A DNA stretch of 6,839 bases from Actinomycetota bacterium (GTDB lineage: Bacteria > Actinomycetota > Actinomycetes > Nanopelagicales > Nanopelagicaceae): assembly GCA_009705235.1 (NCBI GenBank), contig WLCR01000059.1, forward strand, positions 1 to 6,839, written 5' to 3'. A program made the position numbers and the translations under genes. Numbering within the stretch: position 1 is the first letter of the stretch; every line of letters begins with the position of its first letter. The notes beneath the pieces are model-generated. The model was not told the DNA's origin. It saw nothing but the letters and a program-made list of their open reading frames with translations, and ran no database searches. This document shows, in pieces, positions 1 to 6,084 of the stretch.

Positions 1-33
1 AAGACAACTTCGGGTCCAGACGACTCAAAGTAA
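1..33 (+). CDS. rho: Transcription termination factor Rho, C-terminal tail (partial)
   Basis: Frame 1 reads KTTSGPDDSK and then a TAA stop at 31-33. The protein begins outside the window. Actinobacterial Rho proteins end in a tail of very similar form (KTTPG followed by acidic and serine residues), and rho directly precedes rpmE in many actinobacteria. The identification therefore rests on a ten-residue match plus gene order. Rho is the hexameric RNA helicase that ends transcription of untranslated RNA. None of its catalytic domain is visible here, so nothing can be said about its integrity. The stop codon lies inside the left arm of an inverted repeat (30-67). Confidence 0.72.
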   Translation, partial: KTTSGPDDSK

Positions 34-67
34 GCGTAAATTTCTCAAATGTAGGCTTATCGCTTAC
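30..67 (+). promoter_or_regulatory. Inverted repeat at the end of rho
   Basis: GTAAGCG at 30-36 is exactly complementary to CGCTTAC at 61-67. Three more pairs (37-39 with 57-59) can form if T60 bulges out. An alternative stem, TAAGC 31-35 with GCTTA 55-59, uses the same left arm, so two structures compete. No T-run follows, so it is not a standard intrinsic terminator. It could protect the rho mRNA 3' end or take part in control between rho and rpmE; both roles are inference. Confidence 0.4.
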
Positions 68-99
68 CCTTGGGGTCTGTTAACCGTCCGTTTGGTTCA

Positions 100-125
100 C
101 CTGATACCTATTAACTAGGTGCAGG
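100..125 (+). promoter_or_regulatory. Stem-loop in the rpmE leader
   Basis: CCTG 100-103 pairs with CAGG 122-125, and ACCTA 106-110 pairs with TAGGT 116-120 around a five-base loop (111-115). T105 can wobble with G121, leaving only A104 bulged, so about ten pairs form. A competing pairing, CACCT 98-102 with AGGTG 117-121, is also possible. A shorter stem, AACC 82-85 with GGTT 94-97, lies just upstream. The hairpin ends 15 bases before the rpmE SD. In E. coli, bL31 is known to repress translation of its own mRNA through the leader, so an autoregulatory role here is plausible but not shown. Confidence 0.4.
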
Positions 126-151
126 ACCCAAACACAAAAAAAGGAATAACC

Positions 152-367
152 ATGAAGCCAGAGATCCACCCAGAGTACAAAGACACCCAAGTTACTTGTG
201 GTTGTGGCGAGAAGTTTGTAACTCGTTCAACAGTAGCTAGCGGTTCAATTTATGTTGAAGTTTGTTCTGTATGCCACCCGTTCTACACCGGCAAGCAGCG
301 CATCCTTGATACTGGTGGTCGCGTGGCTAAGTTCGAAGAGCGTTTCGGAAAAAAAGAAGCAAAGTAG
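152..367 (+). CDS. rpmE: Ribosomal protein bL31 (zinc-binding type)
   Basis: This 71-residue protein of the large ribosomal subunit helps bridge the 50S central protuberance to the 30S head. The opening MKPEIHPEY and the cysteine pattern C16-x-C18 ... C38-x-x-C41 identify the C+ (zinc-ribbon) form rather than the zinc-independent paralogue. The length is normal for the family. The ATG at 152 is chosen because AAGGA at 141-145 lies 6 bases upstream and because it gives the family N-terminus. An in-frame GTG at 119 would add 11 unrelated residues and lies inside the leader hairpin. The gene follows rho and is closed by a strong terminator 11 bases after its stop, so it is expressed separately from prfA or together with rho. 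Its C+ type suggests a role as a zinc store that can be replaced under zinc starvation if a C- paralogue exists elsewhere. Confidence 0.96.
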   Translation: MKPEIHPEYKDTQVTCGCGEKFVTRSTVASGSIYVEVCSVCHPFYTGKQRILDTGGRVAKFEERFGKKEAK

Positions 368-378
368 CTTTTTAAAGG

Positions 379-420
379 AACCGCATCGCATCCCTTGTGG
401 GGTGCGGTCGCGGTTTTTTT
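379..420 (+). terminator. Rho-independent terminator after rpmE
   Basis: The left arm 379-394 (AACCGCATCGCATCCC) pairs with 399-415 around the loop TTGT (395-398). The stem has 15-16 pairs, including two G-U wobbles and one bulged C at 409. Seven Ts run at 414-420. This is a textbook intrinsic terminator and separates the rho/rpmE unit from prfA. The first Ts overlap the end of the stem. Confidence 0.92.
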
Positions 421-434
421 ATTTCCCAAGTAGT

Positions 435-440
435 TATTAT
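435..440 (+). promoter_or_regulatory. Candidate -10 box of the prfA promoter
   Basis: TATTAT at 435-440 differs from TATAAT at one position and lies just downstream of the rpmE terminator, where prfA needs its own start of transcription. A start near 447 would leave a leader of about 20 bases containing the SD at 456-462. No convincing -35 box is seen; the expected place falls in the terminator T-run. The box is AT-rich and could be chance. Confidence 0.4.
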
Positions 441-468
441 TTATGGTCGACATAGAAAGGAGCAGTCA

Positions 469-1551
469 ATGAGCAATGATCGCTTTGCATCAGCACATGA
501 AATGGTGCGCGAATACGCCGAACTAGAAGCAAAGATGGCTGATCCTTCTATCCATGATGATCAAGCAAATGCACGCAAGCTTGGACGTCGCTATGCCCAA
601 CTTGGTCCTGTCGTTGCAGGGTTTAAAGCATGGAAATCTTCTGAAGATGATTTGTTGGCGGCTGCAGAGCTGGCAGCTGTTGATCCAGATTTTGCATCCG
701 AAATTCCTGCACTCGAGGCAACACGTGATGCAGCAGCTACAAAATTAGAAGAGTTGCTATTGCCTCGAGATCCCAATGATGATCGAGATGTTATTTTGGA
801 AGTAAAAGCAGGTGCTGGCGGCGATGAGTCAGCAATTTTTGCTGGAGATTTATTGCGCATGTACATGCGTTATGCCGAAAAGCACAACTGGAAAGTTGAA
901 ATTATTGATGCCACTGAAAGCGAAATGGGTGGATACAAAGATATTTCTGTAGCGGTTAAATCTAAAGGTGTGGCTGCCCCGGGAGAATCTCCCTATGCGC
1001 GTTTGAAGTTTGAAGGTGGCGTACACCGCGTACAGAGAGTGCCAGAGACTGAGAGTCAAGGTCGTATTCACACATCCGCAGCAGGAGTTTTGATCCTTCC
1101 TGAAGCAGAGGAAGTAGATGTTGATCTGAACATGAATGATGTGCGCGTAGATGTGTACCGCTCATCAGGCCCGGGTGGACAATCAGTTAATACAACTGAC
1201 TCTGCAGTGCGTTTAACCCACGTTCCAACTGGAATTGTTGTTTCATGCCAGAATGAAAAGAGTCAGTTACAAAATAAGGAATCAGCGCTGCGCATTTTGC
1301 GTGCTCGCCTTTTAGCTGATGCCCAAGAAAAAGCTGAAGCCATCGCCTCCGCTGAGCGTAAGAGCCAGGTACGCACAGTTGATCGTTCAGAGCGAATTCG
1401 CACATATAACTATCCTGAAAATCGAATTAGTGATCACCGCGTTAACTACAAAGCAAACAACTTAGATGCCGTCCTTAACGGGGATCTAGATGACATGATT
1501 CAAACATTGCTGGATGCTGACAAAGCTGCACGTTTGGCAAACGCTAACTAA
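469..1551 (+). CDS. prfA: Peptide chain release factor 1 (RF1)
   Basis: RF1 recognises UAA and UAG stop codons in the ribosomal A site and triggers hydrolysis of the peptidyl-tRNA. The 360 residues equal the usual length. A helical N-terminal domain (about 1-100) is followed by [19 protein letters not shown], the stop-codon reading tripeptide P192-E193-T194 (the P-x-T form that marks RF1, not the SPF of RF2) in [17 protein letters not shown], and the catalytic loop [11 protein letters not shown] with G236-G237-Q238. The C-terminal [18 protein letters not shown] block is typical. The start at 469 is chosen because AAAGGAG (456-462) sits 6 bases upstream; an upstream in-frame extension to 397 would run through the terminator. 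The next gene, prmC, encodes the enzyme that methylates Q238, so enzyme and substrate are neighbours. Confidence 0.98.
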   Translation: MSNDRFASAHEMVREYAELEAKMADPSIHDDQANARKLGRRYAQLGPVVAGFKAWKSSEDDLLAAAELAAVDPDFASEIPALEATRDAAATKLEELLLPRDPNDDRDVILEVKAGAGGDESAIFAGDLLRMYMRYAEKHNWKVEIIDATESEMGGYKDISVAVKSKGVAAPGESPYARLKFEGGVHRVQRVPETESQGRIHTSAAGVLILPEAEEVDVDLNMNDVRVDVYRSSGPGGQSVNTTDSAVRLTHVPTGIVVSCQNEKSQLQNKESALRILRARLLADAQEKAEAIASAERKSQVRTVDRSERIRTYNYPENRISDHRVNYKANNLDAVLNGDLDDMIQTLLDADKAARLANAN

Positions 1552-1569
1552 CGCGCGTATTCCAATTTA

Positions 1570-2418
1570 ATGAACATAAAAGAGATTCTGCGTGATGCAA
1601 AATCACAGCTAGCGGAATCTGCAATTTCTGATGTAGATGCTGAGCATTTGATGGCCCATGTTCTTGGTTTGTCCAGAATGGATCTACACAACACTGTCTT
1701 AGTTGAATCAACTTTGCTTGGCATTGAGGACAAAGATGTTTTGGAAGAGCAGTTCTATGATTTATTGGATCGTCGCCTTAACTTTGAACCGTTGCAGTAC
1801 TTAACGGGGACGGCAGGATTTAGATATCTCAATATTGAAGTAGGTCCTGGCGTTTTGGTGCCTCGTCCTGAATCAGAGTTATTGGTCGAAGCGGTTTTGC
1901 AGCACATCGAAAACCTGCCAGCGCCAGTAAGTGTTATTGATTTAGGGGCAGGATCTGGTGCGTTGTCATTGGCAATTGCAACTGAAGCGCCAACAGCACG
2001 GGTCATTGCAGTTGAAAAGAGTCCTGAAGCGCTGGTCTGGCTGAAGAAAAACGTTTCGGTCATCGCAGAAAACGTTCGAGTTGTTGAAGGCGATGTTGCA
2101 GATGTTTTACCAGGGGTTAAATGCGATGTTGTAATTGCTAACCCACCGTATGTTCCTGATTCTCAAGAATTGCCGCGCGATGTGGCTGGCTTTGAGCCTC
2201 ATGTCGCATTGTTTGGCGGTCCCACCGGAATGGAGCTACCAAAGATATTTATCGTTGCAGCTTCACGATTGCTAAAAAGTGGGGGAGTCTTGGTGATCGA
2301 ACATACTGAAGAACAAGGCGCTGCAATTGCTGATGCCCTATCAGTAGATTTTTTGGAGGTTGCCCTGCATGATGACCTAGTAGGTCGTCCCCGTTGGACT
2401 AGCGCGGTAAGGAGGTAG
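1570..2418 (+). CDS. prmC: Release factor glutamine N5-methyltransferase
   Basis: PrmC transfers a methyl group from S-adenosylmethionine to the glutamine of the GGQ motif of RF1 and RF2, which improves termination. The 282-residue protein has the helical N-terminal substrate-binding domain (about 1-90), the linker PLQYLTGTAGFRYLNIEV and PRPESELLVE (PRPETE in most homologues). A Rossmann methyltransferase domain follows, with SAM motif DLGAGSG at 124-130 and the catalytic N191-P-P-Y194 that holds the target amide. It starts 18 bases after prfA and is probably cotranscribed with it. No SD is visible before the ATG at 1570. TATTCC at 1558-1563 has the spacing of a leaderless -10 but lacks the final T, so how it is translated is uncertain. 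Its last codons contain the SD of the next gene. Confidence 0.96.
   Translation: MNIKEILRDAKSQLAESAISDVDAEHLMAHVLGLSRMDLHNTVLVESTLLGIEDKDVLEEQFYDLLDRRLNFEPLQYLTGTAGFRYLNIEVGPGVLVPRPESELLVEAVLQHIENLPAPVSVIDLGAGSGALSLAIATEAPTARVIAVEKSPEALVWLKKNVSVIAENVRVVEGDVADVLPGVKCDVVIANPPYVPDSQELPRDVAGFEPHVALFGGPTGMELPKIFIVAASRLLKSGGVLVIEHTEEQGAAIADALSVDFLEVALHDDLVGRPRWTSAVRR
2409..2416 (+). promoter_or_regulatory. Strong SD inside the end of prmC
   Basis: AAGGAGGT is a near-perfect anti-SD match located 4 bases before the ATG at 2421. It overlaps the last codons and the first stop base of prmC. It fixes the start of the TsaC-like gene and suggests its translation is efficient and coupled to prmC. Confidence 0.85.
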
Positions 2419-2420
2419 CC

Positions 2421-3065
2421 ATGGCAAAGGATATTGATCTTAAAAAAGGTGAACTAACTCGCCACGTTAATAAGGCTGCTAAAGCTATTGCTGATGGATT
2501 TATCATCGTGATTCCGATGGAACATAGCTATGCGTATGTGTGTGATGCATTCAGAGCAGATTCAGTACGCGCAATGCATGTACTACGTGGTGATTCATTA
2601 TTTACTGCCGCCCAAGTAATCGTTGGCAGCACAAAGACAACTGAAGGAATCGTTCGCGAAGTCACACCGGAAATAAAAGGTTTGATGAAAAAGTTTTGGC
2701 CCGGAATGATGTCGCTAAATTTGCGCCCACAACTTGGACTTAGCTGGGATCTAGGCGATAACAATCAACTTGATCGTGTCAGCGTTCGAATCCCTAGAGC
2801 AAAGTTTGCAAAGGCATTGGTTTCTCAAACCGGACCATTGGCAGTTGCTAGCGCCTCACGGAAAGCAATGCCTTCGCCGCAGTCCCTCAGCGATGTAATG
2901 GTTTTAGATTCAGATGTTGCGCTGAAATTTGATAATGGAAAGCTTCGTAAGGGCCCAGTTTCAACAGTCATTGAGGCAGATGAAACCGGCGTTAGAGTCC
3001 TTCGCATAGGAGCCATCTCACTTGCCGAAATTCAGGCAATCGTTCCTGGCGCTACAGGCGCTTAG
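2421..3065 (+). CDS. TsaC/Sua5 (YrdC-domain) family protein with altered active site
   Basis: The place after prmC is the usual site of the actinobacterial Sua5/TsaC gene, whose product makes threonylcarbamoyl-AMP for the t6A37 modification of tRNA. The 214 residues match the short (single YrdC domain) form. Scaffold motifs are kept: AIADGFIIVIP (about 23-32), CDAF (41-44), FWPGMMSLNLRP (92-103), WDLGD (109-113), SVRIP (121-125), TGPLAVASAS (137-146), GPVSTVIEAD (178-187) and VLRIGAIS (193-200). The family's active-site signatures are not: the PT(D/E)TVYG(L/I)G segment reads P32-MEHSYAYV, the K-x-R segment reads L55-RGDSLFT, and the S-x-N of SSAN-SG reads S144-A-S146-RKA. The frame is intact over its full length and has a strong SD, so it is not an obvious pseudogene. 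It may be a catalytically dead or repurposed family member, or a very divergent enzyme. Family assignment is firm; t6A synthesis is doubtful, so no gene symbol is given. Confidence 0.85.
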   Translation: MAKDIDLKKGELTRHVNKAAKAIADGFIIVIPMEHSYAYVCDAFRADSVRAMHVLRGDSLFTAAQVIVGSTKTTEGIVREVTPEIKGLMKKFWPGMMSLNLRPQLGLSWDLGDNNQLDRVSVRIPRAKFAKALVSQTGPLAVASASRKAMPSPQSLSDVMVLDSDVALKFDNGKLRKGPVSTVIEADETGVRVLRIGAISLAEIQAIVPGATGA

Positions 3066-3090
3066 ACCAAGAGCCCTATAGGGTTTGGGT
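3066..3090 (+). repeat. Imperfect inverted repeat before glyA
   Basis: The spacer is centred on the perfect palindrome CCCTATAGGG (3074-3083). Flanking bases extend it imperfectly (ACC at 3066-3068 opposite GGT at 3088-3090, plus some A-T and G-U pairs). It occupies the place where an SD for glyA would be expected. It could be an operator-like site or merely overlap a promoter -10 (3079-3084). Confidence 0.4.
3079..3090 (+). promoter_or_regulatory. Candidate leaderless promoter of glyA
   Basis: TAGGGT at 3079-3084 fits the actinobacterial -10 form TANNNT and lies exactly 6 bases before the ATG at 3091. Transcription would then start on or next to the A of the start codon. No SD precedes this ATG, which fits a leaderless mRNA. 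No clear -35 is seen. Leaderless transcripts with this geometry are common in actinobacteria; the assignment here is inference. Confidence 0.4.
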
Positions 3091-4353
3091 ATGTCCGAAA
3101 CTTTCTATGGCCCAGATTTCAACCTTTTAACCCAACAGGATCCTGATATCGCAGCGGTTTTGTTATCTGAACTAAAGCGCCAACAGACCAACCTGCAGTT
3201 AATAGCATCTGAAAACTTCACCTCGCGCGCAGTCTTGGCGGCCCTTGGATCAACGCTTTCCAACAAGTATGCCGAAGGCTATCCAGGCAAGCGTTACTAC
3301 GGCGGATGCGAAGAAGTTGATAAGGCTGAATACCTGGCAATCGATCGTGCAAAGTCCTTGTTCGGTGCAGAGCATGCAAATGTTCAGCCACACTCAGGTG
3401 CATCTGCAAATGTTGCGGTGTATCAAGCATTTACAAAGCCAGGGGACACCGTACTTGCAATGTCTTTGGCACATGGTGGTCACTTAACCCATGGATCTCC
3501 AGTTAACTTTTCAGGTAAGTGGTTCAACATTGAGTCATACGGTGTCAGGCAAGATAACGAGCTAATTGATTACGACGAATTACGTGACCAAGCAATTCGT
3601 ACCAAGCCAAAGATGATTTGTTCGGGTGCAACCGCATATCCATCACTTGTTGATTTTGCAAAGATCCGTGAAATTTGTGATGAAGTTGGCGCAATCATGT
3701 GGGTGGATGCGGCGCACTTCATTGGCTTGGTTGCAGGTAAGGCAATTCCTTCACCTGTGCCATATGCAGATGTTGTTTCATTTACAACACACAAAGTTTT
3801 GCGTGGACCGCGCGGTGGAATGATTTTGACTAAGTCAGAACATGCCGCTGCTATTGATAAGGCGGTATTCCCTGGGATGCAGGGTGGTCCGATCATGTCT
3901 GCAGTTGCTGGCAAAGCTATTGCGCTCGCAGAGTGTGCAACATCTGCTTATCAAAAATATGCACAAGATGTCATTATTAACGCAAAGGCGCTTGCTGCAG
4001 CACTTGAAGCAGAAGGCATGCGCGCAGTATCTGGCGGTACCGAAACACATTTAGCGCTAATGGATATTCGCAGCACTGGCGTGACTGGCAAAGTTGCTGA
4101 CGAGCGATGTGGGGCTGCCGGAATTGTTATGAATAAAAACTCAATTCCTTACGATCCTGAAAAGCCTGGCATCACAAGTGGCATCCGAGTTGGATCACCT
4201 GCAACAACTACTCAAGGTATGGGCGTTGAAGAGATGAAGCAGATCGCAACGTTGATTTCACGCGCTATCAAAACTGATGATGCAGCAGCACATGCTGTGA
4301 TTAAATCTGAAGTTCATGCATTAACTGCGCGCTTTCCTATTTACCAGGCATAA
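3091..4353 (+). CDS. glyA: Serine hydroxymethyltransferase
   Basis: This cytosolic PLP enzyme converts serine and tetrahydrofolate to glycine and 5,10-methylene-tetrahydrofolate, the main supply of one-carbon units. The 420 residues match the family. Visible motifs are NKYAEGYPGKRYYGG, ANVQPHSG (H101-S-G), GGHLTHG, the cofactor-contacting D206-A-A-H209, the PLP lysine K235 in FTTHKVLRGPRGG (the usual form is THKTLRGPRGG) and the carboxylate-binding R366 in SGIRVGSPA. The ATG at 3091 is preferred. An in-frame TTG at 3085 would add only two residues and lies in the putative promoter spacer. The gene begins 25 bases after the TsaC-like gene and ends 9 bases before the WecA-like gene. Position between those two genes is seen in some actinobacteria, not all. 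With no SD, it may be translated from a leaderless mRNA. Confidence 0.97.
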   Translation: MSETFYGPDFNLLTQQDPDIAAVLLSELKRQQTNLQLIASENFTSRAVLAALGSTLSNKYAEGYPGKRYYGGCEEVDKAEYLAIDRAKSLFGAEHANVQPHSGASANVAVYQAFTKPGDTVLAMSLAHGGHLTHGSPVNFSGKWFNIESYGVRQDNELIDYDELRDQAIRTKPKMICSGATAYPSLVDFAKIREICDEVGAIMWVDAAHFIGLVAGKAIPSPVPYADVVSFTTHKVLRGPRGGMILTKSEHAAAIDKAVFPGMQGGPIMSAVAGKAIALAECATSAYQKYAQDVIINAKALAAALEAEGMRAVSGGTETHLALMDIRSTGVTGKVADERCGAAGIVMNKNSIPYDPEKPGITSGIRVGSPATTTQGMGVEEMKQIATLISRAIKTDDAAAHAVIKSEVHALTARFPIYQA

Positions 4354-4362
4354 CATTTAGTA
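4351..4362 (+). promoter_or_regulatory. Candidate leaderless promoter of the WecA-like gene
   Basis: TAACAT at 4351-4356 matches TANNNT and sits exactly 6 bases before the ATG at 4363, the same geometry as at glyA. Its first three bases are also the glyA stop codon. The 9-base spacer between the two genes holds no SD. No -35 is evident. The match is short and could be chance. Confidence 0.33.
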
Positions 4363-5442
4363 ATGCGCGAGTACTTAATAACCCTGCTGATATCAGCAGC
4401 TTTGTGTTACCTAATTACTCCAATTGTTCGCTCCCAAGCAGTTAGATTCGGTGCCGTTGCTGGAATTCGAGAGCGCGATATTCACAGCACACCAACTGCA
4501 CGTTGGGGTGGGGTTGCCATGTGGGCAGCAATGGCCCTTACCTTTTTGATCGTTAGTAATCTGCCTCTTGTTGGAAAATCTCTTGGGCATGAAGCACAGG
4601 GAATATTTCTGGCATCAACGGCAATCGTTTTATTGGGAATGGCAGATGATCGCTTCGAATTAGATGCCTTAACAAAACTTGCTGGCCAAGTTTTTACAGC
4701 AGGCATTTTGCTGCTGTACGGAATACAAATCTTGTGGCTTCCGATTAATGGTGTAATTACTTTGCCCCCAAGTATTGGCCAATTGCTGACAGTGTTGATT
4801 GTTCTAGTAGTAATTAACGCTGTTAACTTTATTGACGGAATGGATGGGCTTGCAGCAGGAGTTGTCGCGATCTCAGGCATCGCCTTTTTCGCTTTTGCCT
4901 ATCTTTTGGCCGTTGATTACGGCTTTAGTCGCGCAGGCGCACCATCGCTAGTTACAGCGGTATTAATAGGTATCTGTCTTGGTTTCTTGCCACACAATTT
5001 GAGTCCAGCCAAGATTTTCATGGGGGACAGCGGATCGATGTTGTTGGGGCTATTGCTGTCAGTTTCGGCAATTACCTTAACTGGCCAAGTTGATCCCAAT
5101 GCTATTTCTGCAGAAAAATTAGGTCCAACTTTGTTGCCACTTTTGCTTCCATTTGCAGTTCTTGCAATTCCATTCTTGGACTTAGTTCTGGCCGTTAGCC
5201 GTCGTGTAAAAGCCGGAAAGTCACCTTTTGCACCAGATAACTTGCATCTACATCACCGATTGCTGAGTGCAGGTAACTCAACTGGGCAAACAATTTTAAT
5301 TCTGTATTTATGGACCGCAACCATTGCATTTCCTGTGACGGTCTTAGCCTTTGCGCCATGGTGGATAGCTGTCATAACTGCATTATTTTTTGCTGTATCT
5401 AGTGCCGCCGTTATGAGATATAAGAAAAAGATAACTGCATGA
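4363..5442 (+). CDS. wecA: Undecaprenyl/decaprenyl-phosphate glycosyl-1-phosphate transferase (WecA/TagO/MraY family)
   Basis: This polytopic inner-membrane enzyme transfers a sugar-1-phosphate, usually GlcNAc-1-P from UDP-GlcNAc, to a polyprenyl phosphate. That is the first step of a cell-envelope glycan. In mycobacteria the gene in this position starts the arabinogalactan linkage unit; which polymer is made here is not visible. The 359-residue, strongly hydrophobic protein has about ten or eleven membrane segments. Cytoplasmic-loop motifs are complete: G92-MADD (D95-D96), N152-AVNFIDGMDGL (D158, D161), FMGDSGS (D222) and H295-LHH298, which favours WecA/TagO over MraY. The region PTARWGGVA (about 44-52) is also typical. 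The gene starts 9 bases after glyA without an SD and overlaps the next gene by four bases, so the pair is translationally coupled. Confidence 0.93.
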   Translation: MREYLITLLISAALCYLITPIVRSQAVRFGAVAGIRERDIHSTPTARWGGVAMWAAMALTFLIVSNLPLVGKSLGHEAQGIFLASTAIVLLGMADDRFELDALTKLAGQVFTAGILLLYGIQILWLPINGVITLPPSIGQLLTVLIVLVVINAVNFIDGMDGLAAGVVAISGIAFFAFAYLLAVDYGFSRAGAPSLVTAVLIGICLGFLPHNLSPAKIFMGDSGSMLLGLLLSVSAITLTGQVDPNAISAEKLGPTLLPLLLPFAVLAIPFLDLVLAVSRRVKAGKSPFAPDNLHLHHRLLSAGNSTGQTILILYLWTATIAFPVTVLAFAPWWIAVITALFFAVSSAAVMRYKKKITA

Positions 5443-5873
5443 GTCAGCAAAGTAATGAATCACAATTGTTGCGAGGTGCATTTATTCCAACACTTGTTGT
5501 AAGCATTGTTGCGATTGCAACATGTGCGCTTGTTCAAGGGAAAAGCGGTTTTTGGGGTGCACTTCTTGCCCAATTTGTAGTAATCATCTTTTTTGTTATT
5601 CACATTGTGGTCTCTCGTTTGACTCGTAATTTGGATCCCATCTCAACGATGGCAATGGCGCTGTTTTCTTACTTTGCTAAGTTGTTTGCGCTGGGGACTT
5701 TGTTGTGGGTTATTGCCAAGTACACAGATCGGGCTACGATTAACCGAATCGCCTTCGGGATTACCGCTGTGGCTCTGACAATCGCCTGGCTTTGGGGCGA
5801 GATTGCCAGTTATATGAAACTGCGCCTACATTTACCTCTGCCCGTAACTAAAAACCCCGATCTCGACACGTAA
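5439..5873 (+). CDS. AtpI-like four-helix membrane protein
   Basis: A 144-residue membrane protein with a short polar N-terminus and four hydrophobic stretches at about 14-32, 38-58, 69-93 and 101-126, ending in a polar tail. Actinobacterial atp operons carry a poorly conserved protein of this size and topology between wecA and atpB, often labelled ATP synthase protein I. Size, topology and place support that label, while the sequence alone gives few diagnostic residues. AtpI-type proteins are linked to assembly of the c-ring or to ion transport in other bacteria. The ATG overlaps the previous stop as ATGA, so it is probably translated by re-initiation; only a weak purine run precedes it. Composition rises in GC toward its end. 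Confidence 0.72.
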   Translation: MSQQSNESQLLRGAFIPTLVVSIVAIATCALVQGKSGFWGALLAQFVVIIFFVIHIVVSRLTRNLDPISTMAMALFSYFAKLFALGTLLWVIAKYTDRATINRIAFGITAVALTIAWLWGEIASYMKLRLHLPLPVTKNPDLDT

Positions 5874-5895
5874 GAACTGAAAATAAGGAGTCACC

Positions 5896-6084
5896 ATGGC
5901 AAATCGCGATGAGAATGCAATGTGGTCCATCTTTGGATACCTCTTGTCCGGCCTAATCTTCTGGGGCGGAATCGGTTATGGGCTGGACAAGTGGCTAGAC
6001 AAGGGAATTTTCACCCTGATCGGCCTGCTCGTAGGAATCAGCGGCGCGATCTACCTAGTCTGGCTCCGTTTCGGCCGCGAATAG
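5896..6084 (+). CDS. atpZ: AtpZ-like small membrane protein (F1Fo ATPase gene 1 family)
   Basis: This 62-residue protein has two membrane helices (about 10-30 and 37-57) joined by the short loop GYGLDKWLDKG. The pattern of GxGxxLDK, an aliphatic second helix rich in glycine (LIGLLVGISGAIYLVW) and a basic end (RFGRE) is that of the AtpZ/ATPase_gene1 family. That family is found at the head of atp operons and, together with AtpI, is proposed to act in ion supply or assembly of the synthase. AAGGAG at 5885-5890 lies 5 bases before the ATG and sets the start. The gene is 22 bases after the AtpI-like gene. Its GC is about 54% (102 of 189 bases counted), against about 43% in a sampled part of prfA, and six of seven isoleucines use ATC, so its codon use differs from its neighbours. 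Confidence 0.8.
   Translation: MANRDENAMWSIFGYLLSGLIFWGGIGYGLDKWLDKGIFTLIGLLVGISGAIYLVWLRFGRE

Noticed and set aside
119..151. Possible GTG start extending rpmE upstream by 11 residues
   Set aside because: The added residues do not resemble bL31, the GTG lies within a hairpin arm, and the ATG at 152 has a well-placed SD and gives the family N-terminus.
397..468. Possible N-terminal extension of prfA from 397
   Set aside because: It would translate through the rpmE terminator; the ATG at 469 has AAAGGAG at proper spacing and gives the standard 360-residue length.
1042..1053. RF1 codon-recognition tripeptide is PET rather than PAT or PVT
   Set aside because: The middle residue of the P-x-T motif varies among RF1 proteins and the flanking residues are normal; no sign of changed stop-codon use, since TAG, TAA and TGA all end genes here.
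3085..3090. TTG start for glyA two codons upstream of the ATG
   Set aside because: It adds only Met-Gly, has no SD and falls in the proposed leaderless promoter spacer; the ATG at 3091 is simpler.
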